NCBI GenBank assembly: GCA_964405435.1
Contig: CAYOOD010000028.1
Coordinates: 17,037-81,036, forward strand
Reading direction: 5' to 3'
Length of the DNA: 64,000 nt
Source of the DNA: DVEG01 sp964405435
GTDB lineage: Bacteria > Cyanobacteriota > Cyanobacteriia > Cyanobacteriales > Oscillatoriaceae
Positions within the stretch are counted from its first letter, which is position 1. Each line of letters opens with the position of its first letter. Below are positions 33,057 through 41,797 of the stretch, in pieces. The notes beneath the pieces are model-generated. The model saw nothing but the letters and a program-made list of their open reading frames with translations. It was not told where the DNA came from and did no database searches. Made by a program: the position numbers and the translations under genes.

Positions 33057-33764
33057 TTACAGGTTTTCAGAGGTCTGGATGTTTGAATTTTTAGAGAGTG
33101 CCTGCTCGATCTCGGGTTGAATATCTAAAATTGCCAGATCCTCTGGACGGTCTATATCCCTCAGTTCGGGCAAGAGGCTGTAGGATAGCTCCATCTGGAG
33201 GGCGATCGCTAGGGTTTGCTGCAACACTTCGCTCGTGCCCCAGCAGATGCCCCGAAATAATTCGGGTATCGATCGCTTCAGCCCTATTAAATAATAGCCT
33301 CCGTCTGTCGCTGGCCCTAAAATCAGGTCGTGCTGCTGCAGTCGCTCGAATGCTTCGCCGATGCCCGGAGCGTCTAAACCGGGGCAGTCGGTGCCGATGA
33401 GGATTGCCCGCTTGGTGCGGGTGCGGAACGCCGAGCTAAACGCACGCGCCATGCGATCGCCCAAGTCTCCCTCGCTTTGCGGCTGGCAAATTATCCCATC
33501 CCCCAGCCACTCTCGCATCAGCTCTGGGTTTCCGCCCGCATACCGGACTTCTACCGTCAGCGATTCGCCTGAAGGCGATCGCTTCGCTTCACGCATCTGC
33601 GCCAGTTCTCTCGCTCTCGCTAGGGTGTTCTCCGCCATCTGTCGGTGTAACTCGGCAGCCCCTCGCGCTCCTAGGGCTGGAATCAGCCGCGTCTTTGTCT
33701 TTCCCGCTTCTGGATAGCGGGCGAATACTATCAGGCGATCGCTTTCCTTCTGTGCCACACTCAC
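33057..33764 (-). CDS. DUF2064 (TIGR04282-type) glycosyltransferase-like protein
   Basis: 235 residues. RLIVFARYPEAGKTKTRLIPALGARGAAELH is the nucleotidyltransferase-like start, and RAILIGTDCPGLDAPGIGEAFERLQQHDLILGPATDGGYYLIGLK carries the GTDCPGL and DGGYYLIG motifs of TIGR04282. It is paired with the TIGR04283 gene. The biochemical role is not established for this pair. The GTG start at 33764 has no clear ribosome site. Confidence 0.87.
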   Translation of the reverse strand: MSVAQKESDRLIVFARYPEAGKTKTRLIPALGARGAAELHRQMAENTLARARELAQMREAKRSPSGESLTVEVRYAGGNPELMREWLGDGIICQPQSEGDLGDRMARAFSSAFRTRTKRAILIGTDCPGLDAPGIGEAFERLQQHDLILGPATDGGYYLIGLKRSIPELFRGICWGTSEVLQQTLAIALQMELSYSLLPELRDIDRPEDLAILDIQPEIEQALSKNSNIQTSENL

Positions 33765-34398
33765 TTTCTGCCCCTTTTTGACTCCCTACTTTCCCCTCCT
33801 ATTTTTCCCGATCGTTTTGTTTTTTTGAGGGGCGGGGGCTTGCATGTTGCCTTTCAATCTGGTAATTTAAACTTAGAATGGAAATATTGACAAGTTTTTT
33901 ATTAAAGCACGGATTTCCATTATAAAAAAAGCCTACCATGCCGAAGGCTGGGTAAATATAAAGAATTGTAACTCTCCAGGCAACCGTGCGATCGCCACCG
34001 GAGGAGAGCCCCCTATAGAGAGAAAAAAGAGAGAACTCAGATTTTATGGCCAAACCTGGTAATATAATTTTATACTTAGAATTCTTCTAAAATTTTTACA
34101 AAAGCGCAAATTTACATTCTCTAGCTGTGACGGCTAGAAACCCGGATTCAACAAACCTGGTTTCTGAAGTTTCGCCACTCACAGAGAAACGCTACATCAG
34201 TAGATGAGCAGAAATAATTGCCATCATTTGGAGTGGAGAAATCCCCGAACTCTACAGAGCAGCGCCTCCAGCGCCCGCCCTACCAAGTCTAACTGTACAA
34301 TTGATTGTGCACGAGGGCTTAATCTGAAAGCAACTTAAGCGACTGAATCAGAAAAAATTTTACAAAACAAACCCGTAACCCGATAAAAACCAAGGCAA
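33765..34398. other. Intergenic region with one dispersed repeat
   Basis: Gap of about 630 bases between divergent genes. It contains a copy of the AGAAACCCGG repeat at 34136-34165 and A/T-rich stretches (33880-33910, 34070-34110) suitable for promoters. An 84-codon minus-strand frame here has no recognisable product. Confidence 0.45.
34136..34165. repeat. AGAAACCCGG inverted repeat, copy 4 (diverged)
   Basis: AGAAACCCGGATTCAACAAACCTGGTTTCT, with mismatches in the right arm. Unlike most copies it lies between divergent genes, not after a stop codon. Confidence 0.6.
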
Positions 34399-35502
34399 AT
34401 GAATAATAATTCAACCCTTCTCGATCGCCTCTTTGAAAACCAGCAAATCAATATCAAGCGCAGCCCCCTGTTTGATATTCCTTTTCCCTCTTTGCAATCT
34501 CAAGAAAGCTTTAGTTGGAGCCGGATTGAGGGCATGATGCTGGGTTTAGCCATTGGAGACGCGCTGGGAAAAACAACCGAGGGAATGCTCCCGCAACAGC
34601 GGAAAAAGCGCTACGGCGAAATTACAGACTATCTTCCCCATCCTCATGTGGGGTATCGCCCGATTGGCTTACCTTCCGACGATACCCAACTCTCTTTCTG
34701 GACTTTAGAGCAAATCAATCAAGATAGGGGGTTTAATCCAAAAAATGTGGCTGACAAGTTTTGTCAAAACAAAATTTATGGCATCGGTTCTACCGTTCGA
34801 GAATTTCTCAGCAATTATAAGTCAGGGAAACCCTGGTATCAAAGCGGGGTGAAATCAGCCGGAAATGGGGCTTTAATGCGAATTGCTCCTATTATTATTC
34901 CCCATCTCAAATCAGGAAAATCTGACCTTTGGGCGGATGCGGCTCTCTCCGCTATGCTGACTCACAACGATTCAGCTTCTATTGCGGCTTGTCTGTCATT
35001 TATTTATATAATTGGGGAGTTATTTCAAATGAAGGCTCCCCCGAAAGCTAGCTGGTGGTTGCGAACTTATGTTGGGATTGCGCGAACTTTAGAAATCGAC
35101 AGTGAATATCGCCCTCGCGGGGGTGAGTTTTCCAGTTATTCGGGATATCTTTGGCAATTTGTTCGAGAAAAAGTCCCCCAAGCGTGCGATCGCAAGCTTT
35201 CTGTAGTAGAGGCCTGCAACGAGTGGTATTCAGGCGCTTATTTACTGGAAACTGTGCCTTCAGTGATTTATATTCTGATGCGATATGGCAGCAATTTAGA
35301 AAAAGCCATTATTCGCGCCGTGAATGATACCAAAGATAATGATACGGTGGCGGCGATTGTCGGTGCCGTTATGGGGGCTTTGCACGGGAAAGAAAAAATT
35401 CCCGCTCGATGGATTTCTAATCTGAGTGGGCGAGTGACTGGCGATGAGGATGGGGAGGTGTTTGAAATTCTAGAATTGGCGCGTCAAATTTGGTGGCAAT
35501 AA
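34399..35502 (+). CDS. ADP-ribosylglycohydrolase (DraG/ARH family)
   Basis: 367 residues. The ARH fold is indicated by IEGMMLGLAIGDALGKTTEG (about 41-60), PSDDTQLSFWTLE with the metal-binding Asp pair, GNGALMRIAP, AMLTHNDSASIAACLSFIY, and NDTKDNDTVAAIVGAVMGALHG with the C-terminal Asp residues that complete the binuclear Mg2+ site. Members remove ADP-ribose from proteins (DraG), nucleic acids or small molecules. No ADP-ribosyltransferase gene is adjacent, so the target is open. It lacks a strong ribosome site. Confidence 0.88.
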   Translation: MNNNSTLLDRLFENQQINIKRSPLFDIPFPSLQSQESFSWSRIEGMMLGLAIGDALGKTTEGMLPQQRKKRYGEITDYLPHPHVGYRPIGLPSDDTQLSFWTLEQINQDRGFNPKNVADKFCQNKIYGIGSTVREFLSNYKSGKPWYQSGVKSAGNGALMRIAPIIIPHLKSGKSDLWADAALSAMLTHNDSASIAACLSFIYIIGELFQMKAPPKASWWLRTYVGIARTLEIDSEYRPRGGEFSSYSGYLWQFVREKVPQACDRKLSVVEACNEWYSGAYLLETVPSVIYILMRYGSNLEKAIIRAVNDTKDNDTVAAIVGAVMGALHGKEKIPARWISNLSGRVTGDEDGEVFEILELARQIWWQ

Positions 35503-35682
35503 TTTTTTTAATTAACCCAAGTTGCTACCGATAGCGTTCCTTGCAGGATTTGTGAAAATCCGAGTGGGGGCGTGCGGGCTTCTAGTCGGCGATCGGTCAG
35601 ATCCGGGGAGAGAGCCCGCACTCCTGATATAAACATCTTTTACGACTCAACTAGAACCGCTATAGTTTCTGAAAAAATAGGC

Positions 35683-36654
35683 TTATTCTTCAGGAGGTGG
35701 CGGCGGCGGCGACACGGTTTCCTCAGCAATCTCTATTTCACCGGGCGGTGGAGTCGTTGGCTTCGGAGCTTTCACTTCAGCGATTTTTTCATTCGCTTGC
35801 TCGCGTACTTCTTGAACACGTTCTCTAGCTTGTTCGGCTAAGGTGTGAGCGCGTTCTTTGGCTTGTTTGGCGAGGGCTTGAGCGCGTTCTTGGGCGTGTT
35901 CGCGCACGTCTTGAGCGCGTTCTCTAGCTTGCTCGGCAAAGGTTTGAGCGCGTTCTTGGGCGTGTTCGCGCGCGTCTTGAACCCGTTCTCTGGCGTGTTC
36001 GGCAAAGGTTTGAGCGCGTTCTTGGGCTTGTTCGCGCACTTCTTGCGCTTTTTCTTTGGCTTGCTCGGCAAAGGTTTGAGCGTTGCGTTTGAATGTCTCT
36101 AAGTCGCGCCTGGTTTTGTCGTAATCTTCCCTGAGAATTTGAGTGAGTCCCTCGGCATATTTTTGAGGAACTTGGACGGCGACATCTGCAACCATGACCC
36201 GCTTGCTGCCGATGCTGGTAATATCTGCGGGCGAGAACATGTAAATCCCATCCAACACTCCGCGCCAGCCATTGGAACTGTAGAGGTAGTTAACCACAGT
36301 GCCAGTGTGGGGAAGCAGCACGAAGTCCACGAGCTTGCCGGCTTTGTTGCCCGTCTCGGTGAAAACTTCGCGGCCAATGATAGAAGCGACTTGAGCCGGC
36401 TTTTCGGGGTCTTCAGTTTCGTGAGGGTTGTTGACGACGATACTGTCGGTGCCGATGCTGTAAATATTCGCCCAGGTAAATGCCCGCTTTTTGTTGCTGA
36501 AAAGACCGGACTTGCAAGTAAAGCCCAGTAGCCGGTGAGCTTGGGGATCGAGCCAGAGTTGCTCGACGCGACCGACTTCTTCGGCTGTCTGGCGATCGAT
36601 GACCAGGCGATTGATCAGTGCATTACCCCTAATGGTCTGTTGTTCTGCAGTCAT
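35683..36654 (-). CDS. PRC-barrel protein with repetitive coiled-coil tail
   Basis: 323 residues. The first 165 residues contain two PRC-barrel-like units (LINRLVIDRQTAEEVGRVEQLWLDPQAHRLLGFTC and SIIGREVFTETGNKAGKLVDFVLLP). Residues 180-300 are a highly charged coiled coil based on a 22-residue repeat (AQERAQTFAEHARERVQDAREH and variants) and end in a Pro-rich tail. GGAGG precedes the ATG. PRC barrels occur in photosystem assembly and RNA-processing proteins, and the coiled coil has a LEA-protein look. The function is unknown. It may be a stress-linked structural protein. Confidence 0.75.
   Translation of the reverse strand: MTAEQQTIRGNALINRLVIDRQTAEEVGRVEQLWLDPQAHRLLGFTCKSGLFSNKKRAFTWANIYSIGTDSIVVNNPHETEDPEKPAQVASIIGREVFTETGNKAGKLVDFVLLPHTGTVVNYLYSSNGWRGVLDGIYMFSPADITSIGSKRVMVADVAVQVPQKYAEGLTQILREDYDKTRRDLETFKRNAQTFAEQAKEKAQEVREQAQERAQTFAEHARERVQDAREHAQERAQTFAEQARERAQDVREHAQERAQALAKQAKERAHTLAEQARERVQEVREQANEKIAEVKAPKPTTPPPGEIEIAEETVSPPPPPPEE
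35881..36078 (-). repeat. 66-bp tandem repeat inside the PRC-barrel gene
   Basis: The plus-strand landmark AGCGCGTTCTTGGGC recurs at 35881, 35947 and 36013, so the period is 66 bp, encoding a 22-residue coiled-coil unit. Extra partial units lie on both sides (35840-35880 and beyond 36055). Confidence 0.88.
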
Positions 36655-37069
36655 GTCAAACCTCCGGCTCGGTTTTCAGTGGTTTGTAGTGAGGACTGAA
36701 GTCTAGTTTGCGTGTAGGGAGGAGGGAAGTCCTCCCTAGAAATCGCTTTGATGGAAAACTCAGACGCGATAAACGGCTTCCTGTCAACTGAAAGCTCAGC
36801 CTCGTTTTCGATGCAGGAGAGCGGAAGAGCCCATCTAAGCTGGCTTGTTTTTTGATGCCTACTTATTTATTTTGCCTTTAAATTCCGGTGGATTGCAGGG
36901 GCGTTGGCGAGTGGCTTTGGGGCTGGCGGTTCTCGAAATGTAAAAATCCAGCAGAACCGCAGGGATTCGGGAAGCGGGTGAGGTTCTGCTGTGAAGGCAG
37001 TTTGGCGAGGATTGCAGAAACGGTTGATAGTTCCCGATCGCCCTGGCTCCAATCCGAGGCGATCGCTGG
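36655..37069. other. Intergenic region, no gene seen
   Basis: About 415 bases upstream of the PRC-barrel gene and downstream of the FHA protein, both transcribed leftward. Only short chance frames are present, and no member of the dispersed repeat families. Confidence 0.4.
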
Positions 37070-37573
37070 CTAGAGCGGGGCTTCTGTTCTGGGCAGCCTG
37101 TCTTTTTCCAGGGCTTTTTCCTGGAGATTAAATGGAACCGTGGCGGTTTCTTCCTCGGCGATCGCCTCAGTCGCTGGTAAATGGCCCTTTACCTGCTGAG
37201 CCATTGTTTCTTCTGCTGAAAGCCTGTGGAGTTCTTCCACGGCTTTTTTGCCAAGACGAATTTGAATTTTCGGCCCCGATCGCGCCAGGTGAATAATCAT
37301 CCCGTCTTCTAGGGGCATTTGCGAGATCGGCTTGCCATTGACATAAGTTCCGTTGGTGCCCAAGTTCACGATCTCCCACTTAGTTCCCCGGCGGCGCAAT
37401 TCGACGTGGTGGCGGGAGACAACGGCGCTGTAAAGCATGACGTGGTTGTCTGTGGCGCGCCCGATCCGAATCGCTGATTCGTCCTCAAAAGACCAACTTT
37501 GAACCGGAATAGTTTGAAACGGATGCAGTAAAATCAGTGTAATCACGATCGCATCTCGATTTTGCAGATACAC
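37070..37573 (-). CDS. FHA domain protein
   Basis: 167 residues. The forkhead-associated domain, a phosphothreonine-binding fold, covers about residues 25-105: IRIGRATDNHVMLYSAVVSRHHVELRRRG and LGTNGTYVNGKPISQMPLEDGMIIHLA carry the conserved GR, S-RH and NG-T-N residues. The rest is a charged tail. A GTG at 37573 is the nominal start; an alternative GTG at 37546 lies nine codons in. A second FHA protein is directly upstream. Confidence 0.84.
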   Translation of the reverse strand: MYLQNRDAIVITLILLHPFQTIPVQSWSFEDESAIRIGRATDNHVMLYSAVVSRHHVELRRRGTKWEIVNLGTNGTYVNGKPISQMPLEDGMIIHLARSGPKIQIRLGKKAVEELHRLSAEETMAQQVKGHLPATEAIAEEETATVPFNLQEKALEKDRLPRTEAPL

Positions 37574-37710
37574 CTGATGAACAATTTGGGGGCGGGTGGG
37601 GGATAGAACCCGATTTTTTCAGGATACGTCCCCCATCAGATAGCATTCCCGTTCAGTTGAAAAGTTTTGCTTCGATCGCCCGATCGGACGCTATTTTTTT
37701 ACAGCGTCCT

Positions 37711-38541
37711 TTATGAGAGGTGGAACACGAAAGTCATCAAATCGCCTTTCCCCAAAGCGATGCGATCGCCCGGGCGCAAGCGGTGGCGGTTGCCCCTGCC
37801 CAGGGGAAAGTTATTAATGTAAGTGCCGTTGGAACTTCCCGTATCTTCAATGTAGTAACCATCTCCCTCGACGCGGATGTCGGCGTGAATGCGAGAGACG
37901 ATTTCTGAGCTAGGAAATCCCGCCACGTCGATGTCGGGAGGCACCATATCATTTGGCTTGCCGATGTGAATCACCGACAAGTGCTGGGGCAATTCCAATT
38001 CGGCATTAGTCTGGACGTGCCGCAGCATGGCTACTTGCACTTGCAGTTGCGTCTTGGATGGGCTGCGAGGCGGCGCGGACTGCGGCGCTGGGGCTGCGGG
38101 GGTGGGCGCGGGAGGGGGCGGCGGGGCGCTTGTGGGTTGCTGGGCGACTGGCTCGCTAGCCGGCACGGGGGGCTCAGCTTCGGCTTCTGGAGCGCTAGAT
38201 CCCGAGTATCCGCCAGCAGTGCTGCCCGCAGGGACTAGCGGTTCGGGCTCGACTAAGGGATCGGGTGGGGCTAGGGGCGGTACAGCCACGGTGGGTGCTG
38301 CTGTGGGTGCCGCAGAGACGACGGTGGGAGGAATGTGGACAGCAGATTCAGGGGATTTCTCCTCGCTAGCTGCAGCGTTGGCACGCAAGTCAAATCCACA
38401 CTGTCCGCAGAAGGTGGCGTCCGTTTGAACGGATGCGCCGCAATTAGGGCATGTACTCATAGCGGGTAAGGGGGTTAAGCAAGCCTCGCACTGGATTGCT
38501 CCATCGGGGTTTTGGTGGTTGCAATTTGGGCAGACTATCAT
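37711..38541 (-). CDS. Zinc-ribbon FHA domain protein
   Basis: 276 residues. At the N-terminus are two CxxC pairs in CPNCNHQNPDGAIQCEAC and then CPNCGASVQTDATFCGQCG, i.e. zinc ribbons. A Pro/Ala/Glu-rich linker (60-165) follows, and then a C-terminal FHA domain (about 175-270) with IHIGKPNDMVPPDIDV, EIVSRIHADIRV and GSSNGTYINNFPLGRG. GGAGG lies before the ATG. Such proteins recognise phosphothreonine targets of Ser/Thr kinases. No kinase is in the neighbourhood. The Pro-rich linker is encoded by G/C-rich low-complexity DNA. Confidence 0.85.
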   Translation of the reverse strand: MIVCPNCNHQNPDGAIQCEACLTPLPAMSTCPNCGASVQTDATFCGQCGFDLRANAAASEEKSPESAVHIPPTVVSAAPTAAPTVAVPPLAPPDPLVEPEPLVPAGSTAGGYSGSSAPEAEAEPPVPASEPVAQQPTSAPPPPPAPTPAAPAPQSAPPRSPSKTQLQVQVAMLRHVQTNAELELPQHLSVIHIGKPNDMVPPDIDVAGFPSSEIVSRIHADIRVEGDGYYIEDTGSSNGTYINNFPLGRGNRHRLRPGDRIALGKGDLMTFVFHLS

Positions 38542-38611
38542 AGAAATTTTCCTCCCATCGAGATTATCGTAGAGGAGTTTTGAGTAAATGGCTCTTGCGA
38601 GTGGTCAGTTT

Positions 38612-39340
38612 TTAATATTGTCCTTTTAAATGTTCGCCTGCCGACGCTTCCAGCAGCCACCAAAGTTCTCCTTTTGGCTGAATCAGTCGGGCTGGATAGG
38701 TGAAGTCGTCGGCTGAGGGTGCAAAAATTTGGGATAGGGCGTGTTGTTTGCTGGCACCGGCCACCATAAAGATAACGCAGCGGGCATTGTTAATCAGGGG
38801 GACGGTAAAGGTGATGCGTGGTTGGCCATCTTTGTTGCCGACGGTGACGAGGCGATCGCGGACTTTCAGCGCGTCGGTGTGGGGGAATAGGGAAGCCGTG
38901 TGAGCGTCATCGCCGATTCCCAGCAGGATGATGTCGAAGGCTGGAAACTCGCCGTCACTCGCGCCGAAAAACTCCCGCAACTCCCGATCGTGTTGCTGGG
39001 CGTCAGCAGCGGGATCGCCTGCCCCGGTTGGCATGGGGTGGACGTTGGCGGCTGGGATGGGGACGCGAGAGAGCCACGCTCGGCGAGCCATTCCCTGATT
39101 GCTGTCGGGATGTTCGGGGGGCACGTAGCGTTCGTCGCCCCAGAAGACGTGGATTTTTTCCCAGGGCAGTTCGCGGGCGGCGATCGCTTCGTACAGGGGC
39201 TCGGGGGTGCTGCCGCCGGCTAGGGCGACGGTACAGCGATCCTGCTGTTGGATGGCTTGTTGGATTTTATCGAGGACGACAGACAGCGATCGCGACACGA
39301 TCGCCGCCCGATCTGGCACTACTTCAATTATTTTCTTCAT
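38612..39340 (-). CDS. pgl: 6-phosphogluconolactonase (DevB-type)
   Basis: 242 residues, normal length. It hydrolyses 6-phosphogluconolactone in the oxidative pentose phosphate pathway. Family marks are VALAGGSTPEPLYEAIA, VFWGDERYVPPEHPDSNQGMARRAWL, DIILLGIGDDAHTASLFPHT and RITFTVPLINNARCVIFMVAG. The start ATG is 9 bases after the stop of the NACHT-ClpS gene, and its AGGAT site lies inside that gap, so the two are likely translated from one mRNA. Confidence 0.94.
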   Translation of the reverse strand: MKKIIEVVPDRAAIVSRSLSVVLDKIQQAIQQQDRCTVALAGGSTPEPLYEAIAARELPWEKIHVFWGDERYVPPEHPDSNQGMARRAWLSRVPIPAANVHPMPTGAGDPAADAQQHDRELREFFGASDGEFPAFDIILLGIGDDAHTASLFPHTDALKVRDRLVTVGNKDGQPRITFTVPLINNARCVIFMVAGASKQHALSQIFAPSADDFTYPARLIQPKGELWWLLEASAGEHLKGQY

Positions 39341-39349
39341 ATCCTCATG

Positions 39350-41797
39350 TTACTCTAGCTTCATCTCAGTGACGCGACCATTGCTGGGCTCTTTTTCTAA
39401 GAAAGCCACAGTCAAGCCAGCGCCACTCAATTGCATTCGATAGAGGGCAGCGAGTTCTTGACGCCCGCACCAGACAACGGCTTTTCCTTCTGAGTGAACT
39501 TTATGGGTGAGTTGCCACGCGCGATCGCTTGTCATGTTGGGGATGTATTTACTCAAGCAATGACTGACGCGATCGAAAGTATTGAAATCGTCATTCAGGA
39601 GAATCACGGAATAGGAGGCGTTGACTTCTTCATCTGAGGATCGTGCAGGCTCCAGTTGCAAGTCTGTCGAAGATCGGGAAGTGTAAGTCAGGGATTGTGC
39701 GAGATGGGGATTGATCTGAGCCGCGCGATCGTAATCCTCTACCACTCCCGCATACTCCCCGAGGAGATAACGAGCCCGACTCCGCGACGCATAAGCCTCA
39801 GCCAAGTCAGGATTAATTTCTAGTGCCTGGGTGTAATCTTCGATCGCACCTTGACAGTCGCCGATTCCCAAACGGGCATTACCGCGCTTGAGATAATTTT
39901 CGGCATTATTCGGACTCAAGCGCATACTATCAAGGTAATTTTCCACTCCCAAAGACGCAAAATGCTCTAGCAGCAAGCGGTGAATGAAAATGTAACCGCC
40001 TCCCACTTTTTGCAGAAAAGTGCGCTCTGCCGCAAAATCCAAGAAACGGGCTAAATTCCAAGGAATGTATCCTTGCAGGTAAAGAACGAGGCGCAGCATG
40101 AAGTGTTGGATGCACGCTTTACCGCCTTTACTCAGCCCGACGTACAGCCCCACTATCCCCGCCGTAAACGTCGAGAGACTTAAAATGTAAAGTTCCGGTA
40201 TGATAATGGCATCGGCGAGGCCGGCTGCGCCAATCAGGCAAAGACCAATTCCGCCCAGCGTAAAAGCGATCGCGTTTTTGAAGGACTGCCAGATTCCTTG
40301 ATTGGGAACTGTCGTAGTTTCGACTGCGGAACCCATCAGCCCGCTCAGGAGGACGCCAGAAGCTCCCACCACCAAACCCCACACCAAACCGCCGCCCAAC
40401 CAACCGGAAAGAAGCGCGATCGCTGCAAAAGGAAGCCATTTTTTCGTCTTTTTCCACGACCATTTTAGGGTTTCAGCAGGTTCTATAGGTTCGGTTTTTG
40501 TACTCAGCCCGATAATTAACCCCCCGACTAATCCATTGATCAGCCCTGTGGAGGGTTCGACAACAAGACCCCAGCTTATCGCAATAATCAGCGCCCAAAT
40601 CAACCCGTTAACGATCTGTACGCATCGGGTATAGGTTTGGTAAGCTTTGGATTTGAGTTTGCCACCTCCTAAAAATGGCAGATTCAAGCCATCCTGAAGG
40701 TTGAGACGCAGCCAGCTCGGTTGGATTCTTTCGATTAAAAAGACCGTTTGAGACTGCTGAGACATTCGATAAGCGATTTCACTCAGCCAGCGCAGGGCTA
40801 CTTCTTGTTCGCGGGCACCGAGGGGGATTCCGCTCCCGGTTCGGCGGCGTGCAAACATGCGTTGAATGTAGGCATTAAAGAGGTGTTTGCGGCGCTTTTC
40901 TGTCGAAGAATTCTCGGACAACTCCTCAACGGACATTTCCCGATAGGCGAGGGCGATGATGCTGAGCATCAGGGGCGTGGAGACTAACTCTCGCAGGGTG
41001 GCATCTTGCTGGAATACGGTACTGACTGCGGCCATTTCCGAGCCAAAACTGGCGAGATAAGTGTGAATTTGTTCCCTGGTGAGAGGCATCAGGTAGAGGG
41101 CACCTTGAAATCGCAAGCGATCGCTAAGGGCTTCGTAGTCAGCAATGCGGCTGCACGCGACGATTTCAGTTCCTCCGAAGTCCTGACAAAATTGATTCAA
41201 AGCTTCAACGCACGCCGCGCGATACTGCTCGTCAACTTCATCTAATCCGTCCAGCAATAATAACAATTGCTGTTCTTTCAGCCAAGCCTGACTGACTGGT
41301 TTGGGGATTTGATACTGGGCGTGGAGTTCGGAAACTAACCACTTGTAAATAGATGGCTTGGCAACTGCCCAAGATGAGAGGTTGAGGACAACCGGAATCG
41401 GGTGAAAAATCTCTCGCTGGGCGCGATCGCAGAGTTCGCGAGCGAGTTCGAGTAAAGTTGTGGTTTTTCCGGCTCCCGGTTCGCCTAAAATCAGCAGCGA
41501 TCGCCCCGCTCCCATTTGGTCAAATTTATCGATCGCCCGCGTGCCCGCTGGTAAAATTTGCCTGGGTTCGTCCGGTGTTTCCCACGCTACGCAAGAGGGA
41601 CACGCGATCGCGTCGAGGCGTTCTTCTAAACCCAGCTCGAGGAGGGCTCTGCCGTGCAGGGATTTTTCCAGCACGCCGGATATCCAGTAATTTTTGACTT
41701 TATTGAGCAAAAGCTGGCGGTTGCGGTAGCTGTCTCTGGATAAAGTTCCTTCGCGATCGTGCTGAGCGCGGGAGACAGGGGGTTGCTGTTGCGTCAT
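39350..41797 (-). CDS. NACHT-type NTPase fused to membrane segments, TPR repeats and a ClpS domain
   Basis: 815 residues. Order of parts: a leader (1-90); a NACHT STAND ATPase with Walker A LILGEPGAGKTTTLLEL (102-118) and Walker B LLLLLDGLDEVDE (178-190); a helical region (240-350); about six hydrophobic segments in three blocks (393-432, 452-490, 508-555); a helix-rich link; two TPR repeats (about 625-700, with NYLKRGNARLGIGDCQGAIEDYTQALEINPDLA); and a C-terminal ClpS-like domain (about 727-805) beginning YSVILLNDDFNTFDRVS. The ClpS part keeps the NDD binding-pocket motif and the VHSEGKA strand, but its usual Met (as in NDDFNTM) is Phe. Normal ClpS is a stand-alone adaptor that hands N-degron substrates to ClpA/ClpC. 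The fusion to an NLR-like ATPase is what stands out. An immunity or protein-quality role is inference. The start ATG and the single continuous frame are clear. Confidence 0.85.
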   Translation of the reverse strand: MTQQQPPVSRAQHDREGTLSRDSYRNRQLLLNKVKNYWISGVLEKSLHGRALLELGLEERLDAIACPSCVAWETPDEPRQILPAGTRAIDKFDQMGAGRSLLILGEPGAGKTTTLLELARELCDRAQREIFHPIPVVLNLSSWAVAKPSIYKWLVSELHAQYQIPKPVSQAWLKEQQLLLLLDGLDEVDEQYRAACVEALNQFCQDFGGTEIVACSRIADYEALSDRLRFQGALYLMPLTREQIHTYLASFGSEMAAVSTVFQQDATLRELVSTPLMLSIIALAYREMSVEELSENSSTEKRRKHLFNAYIQRMFARRRTGSGIPLGAREQEVALRWLSEIAYRMSQQSQTVFLIERIQPSWLRLNLQDGLNLPFLGGGKLKSKAYQTYTRCVQIVNGLIWALIIAISWGLVVEPSTGLINGLVGGLIIGLSTKTEPIEPAETLKWSWKKTKKWLPFAAIALLSGWLGGGLVWGLVVGASGVLLSGLMGSAVETTTVPNQGIWQSFKNAIAFTLGGIGLCLIGAAGLADAIIIPELYILSLSTFTAGIVGLYVGLSKGGKACIQHFMLRLVLYLQGYIPWNLARFLDFAAERTFLQKVGGGYIFIHRLLLEHFASLGVENYLDSMRLSPNNAENYLKRGNARLGIGDCQGAIEDYTQALEINPDLAEAYASRSRARYLLGEYAGVVEDYDRAAQINPHLAQSLTYTSRSSTDLQLEPARSSDEEVNASYSVILLNDDFNTFDRVSHCLSKYIPNMTSDRAWQLTHKVHSEGKAVVWCGRQELAALYRMQLSGAGLTVAFLEKEPSNGRVTEMKLE

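Noticed and set aside
33799..34053. 84-codon minus-strand frame in the 33.8-34.4 kb gap
   Set aside because: No domain, and A/T-rich chance frame with no ribosome site.
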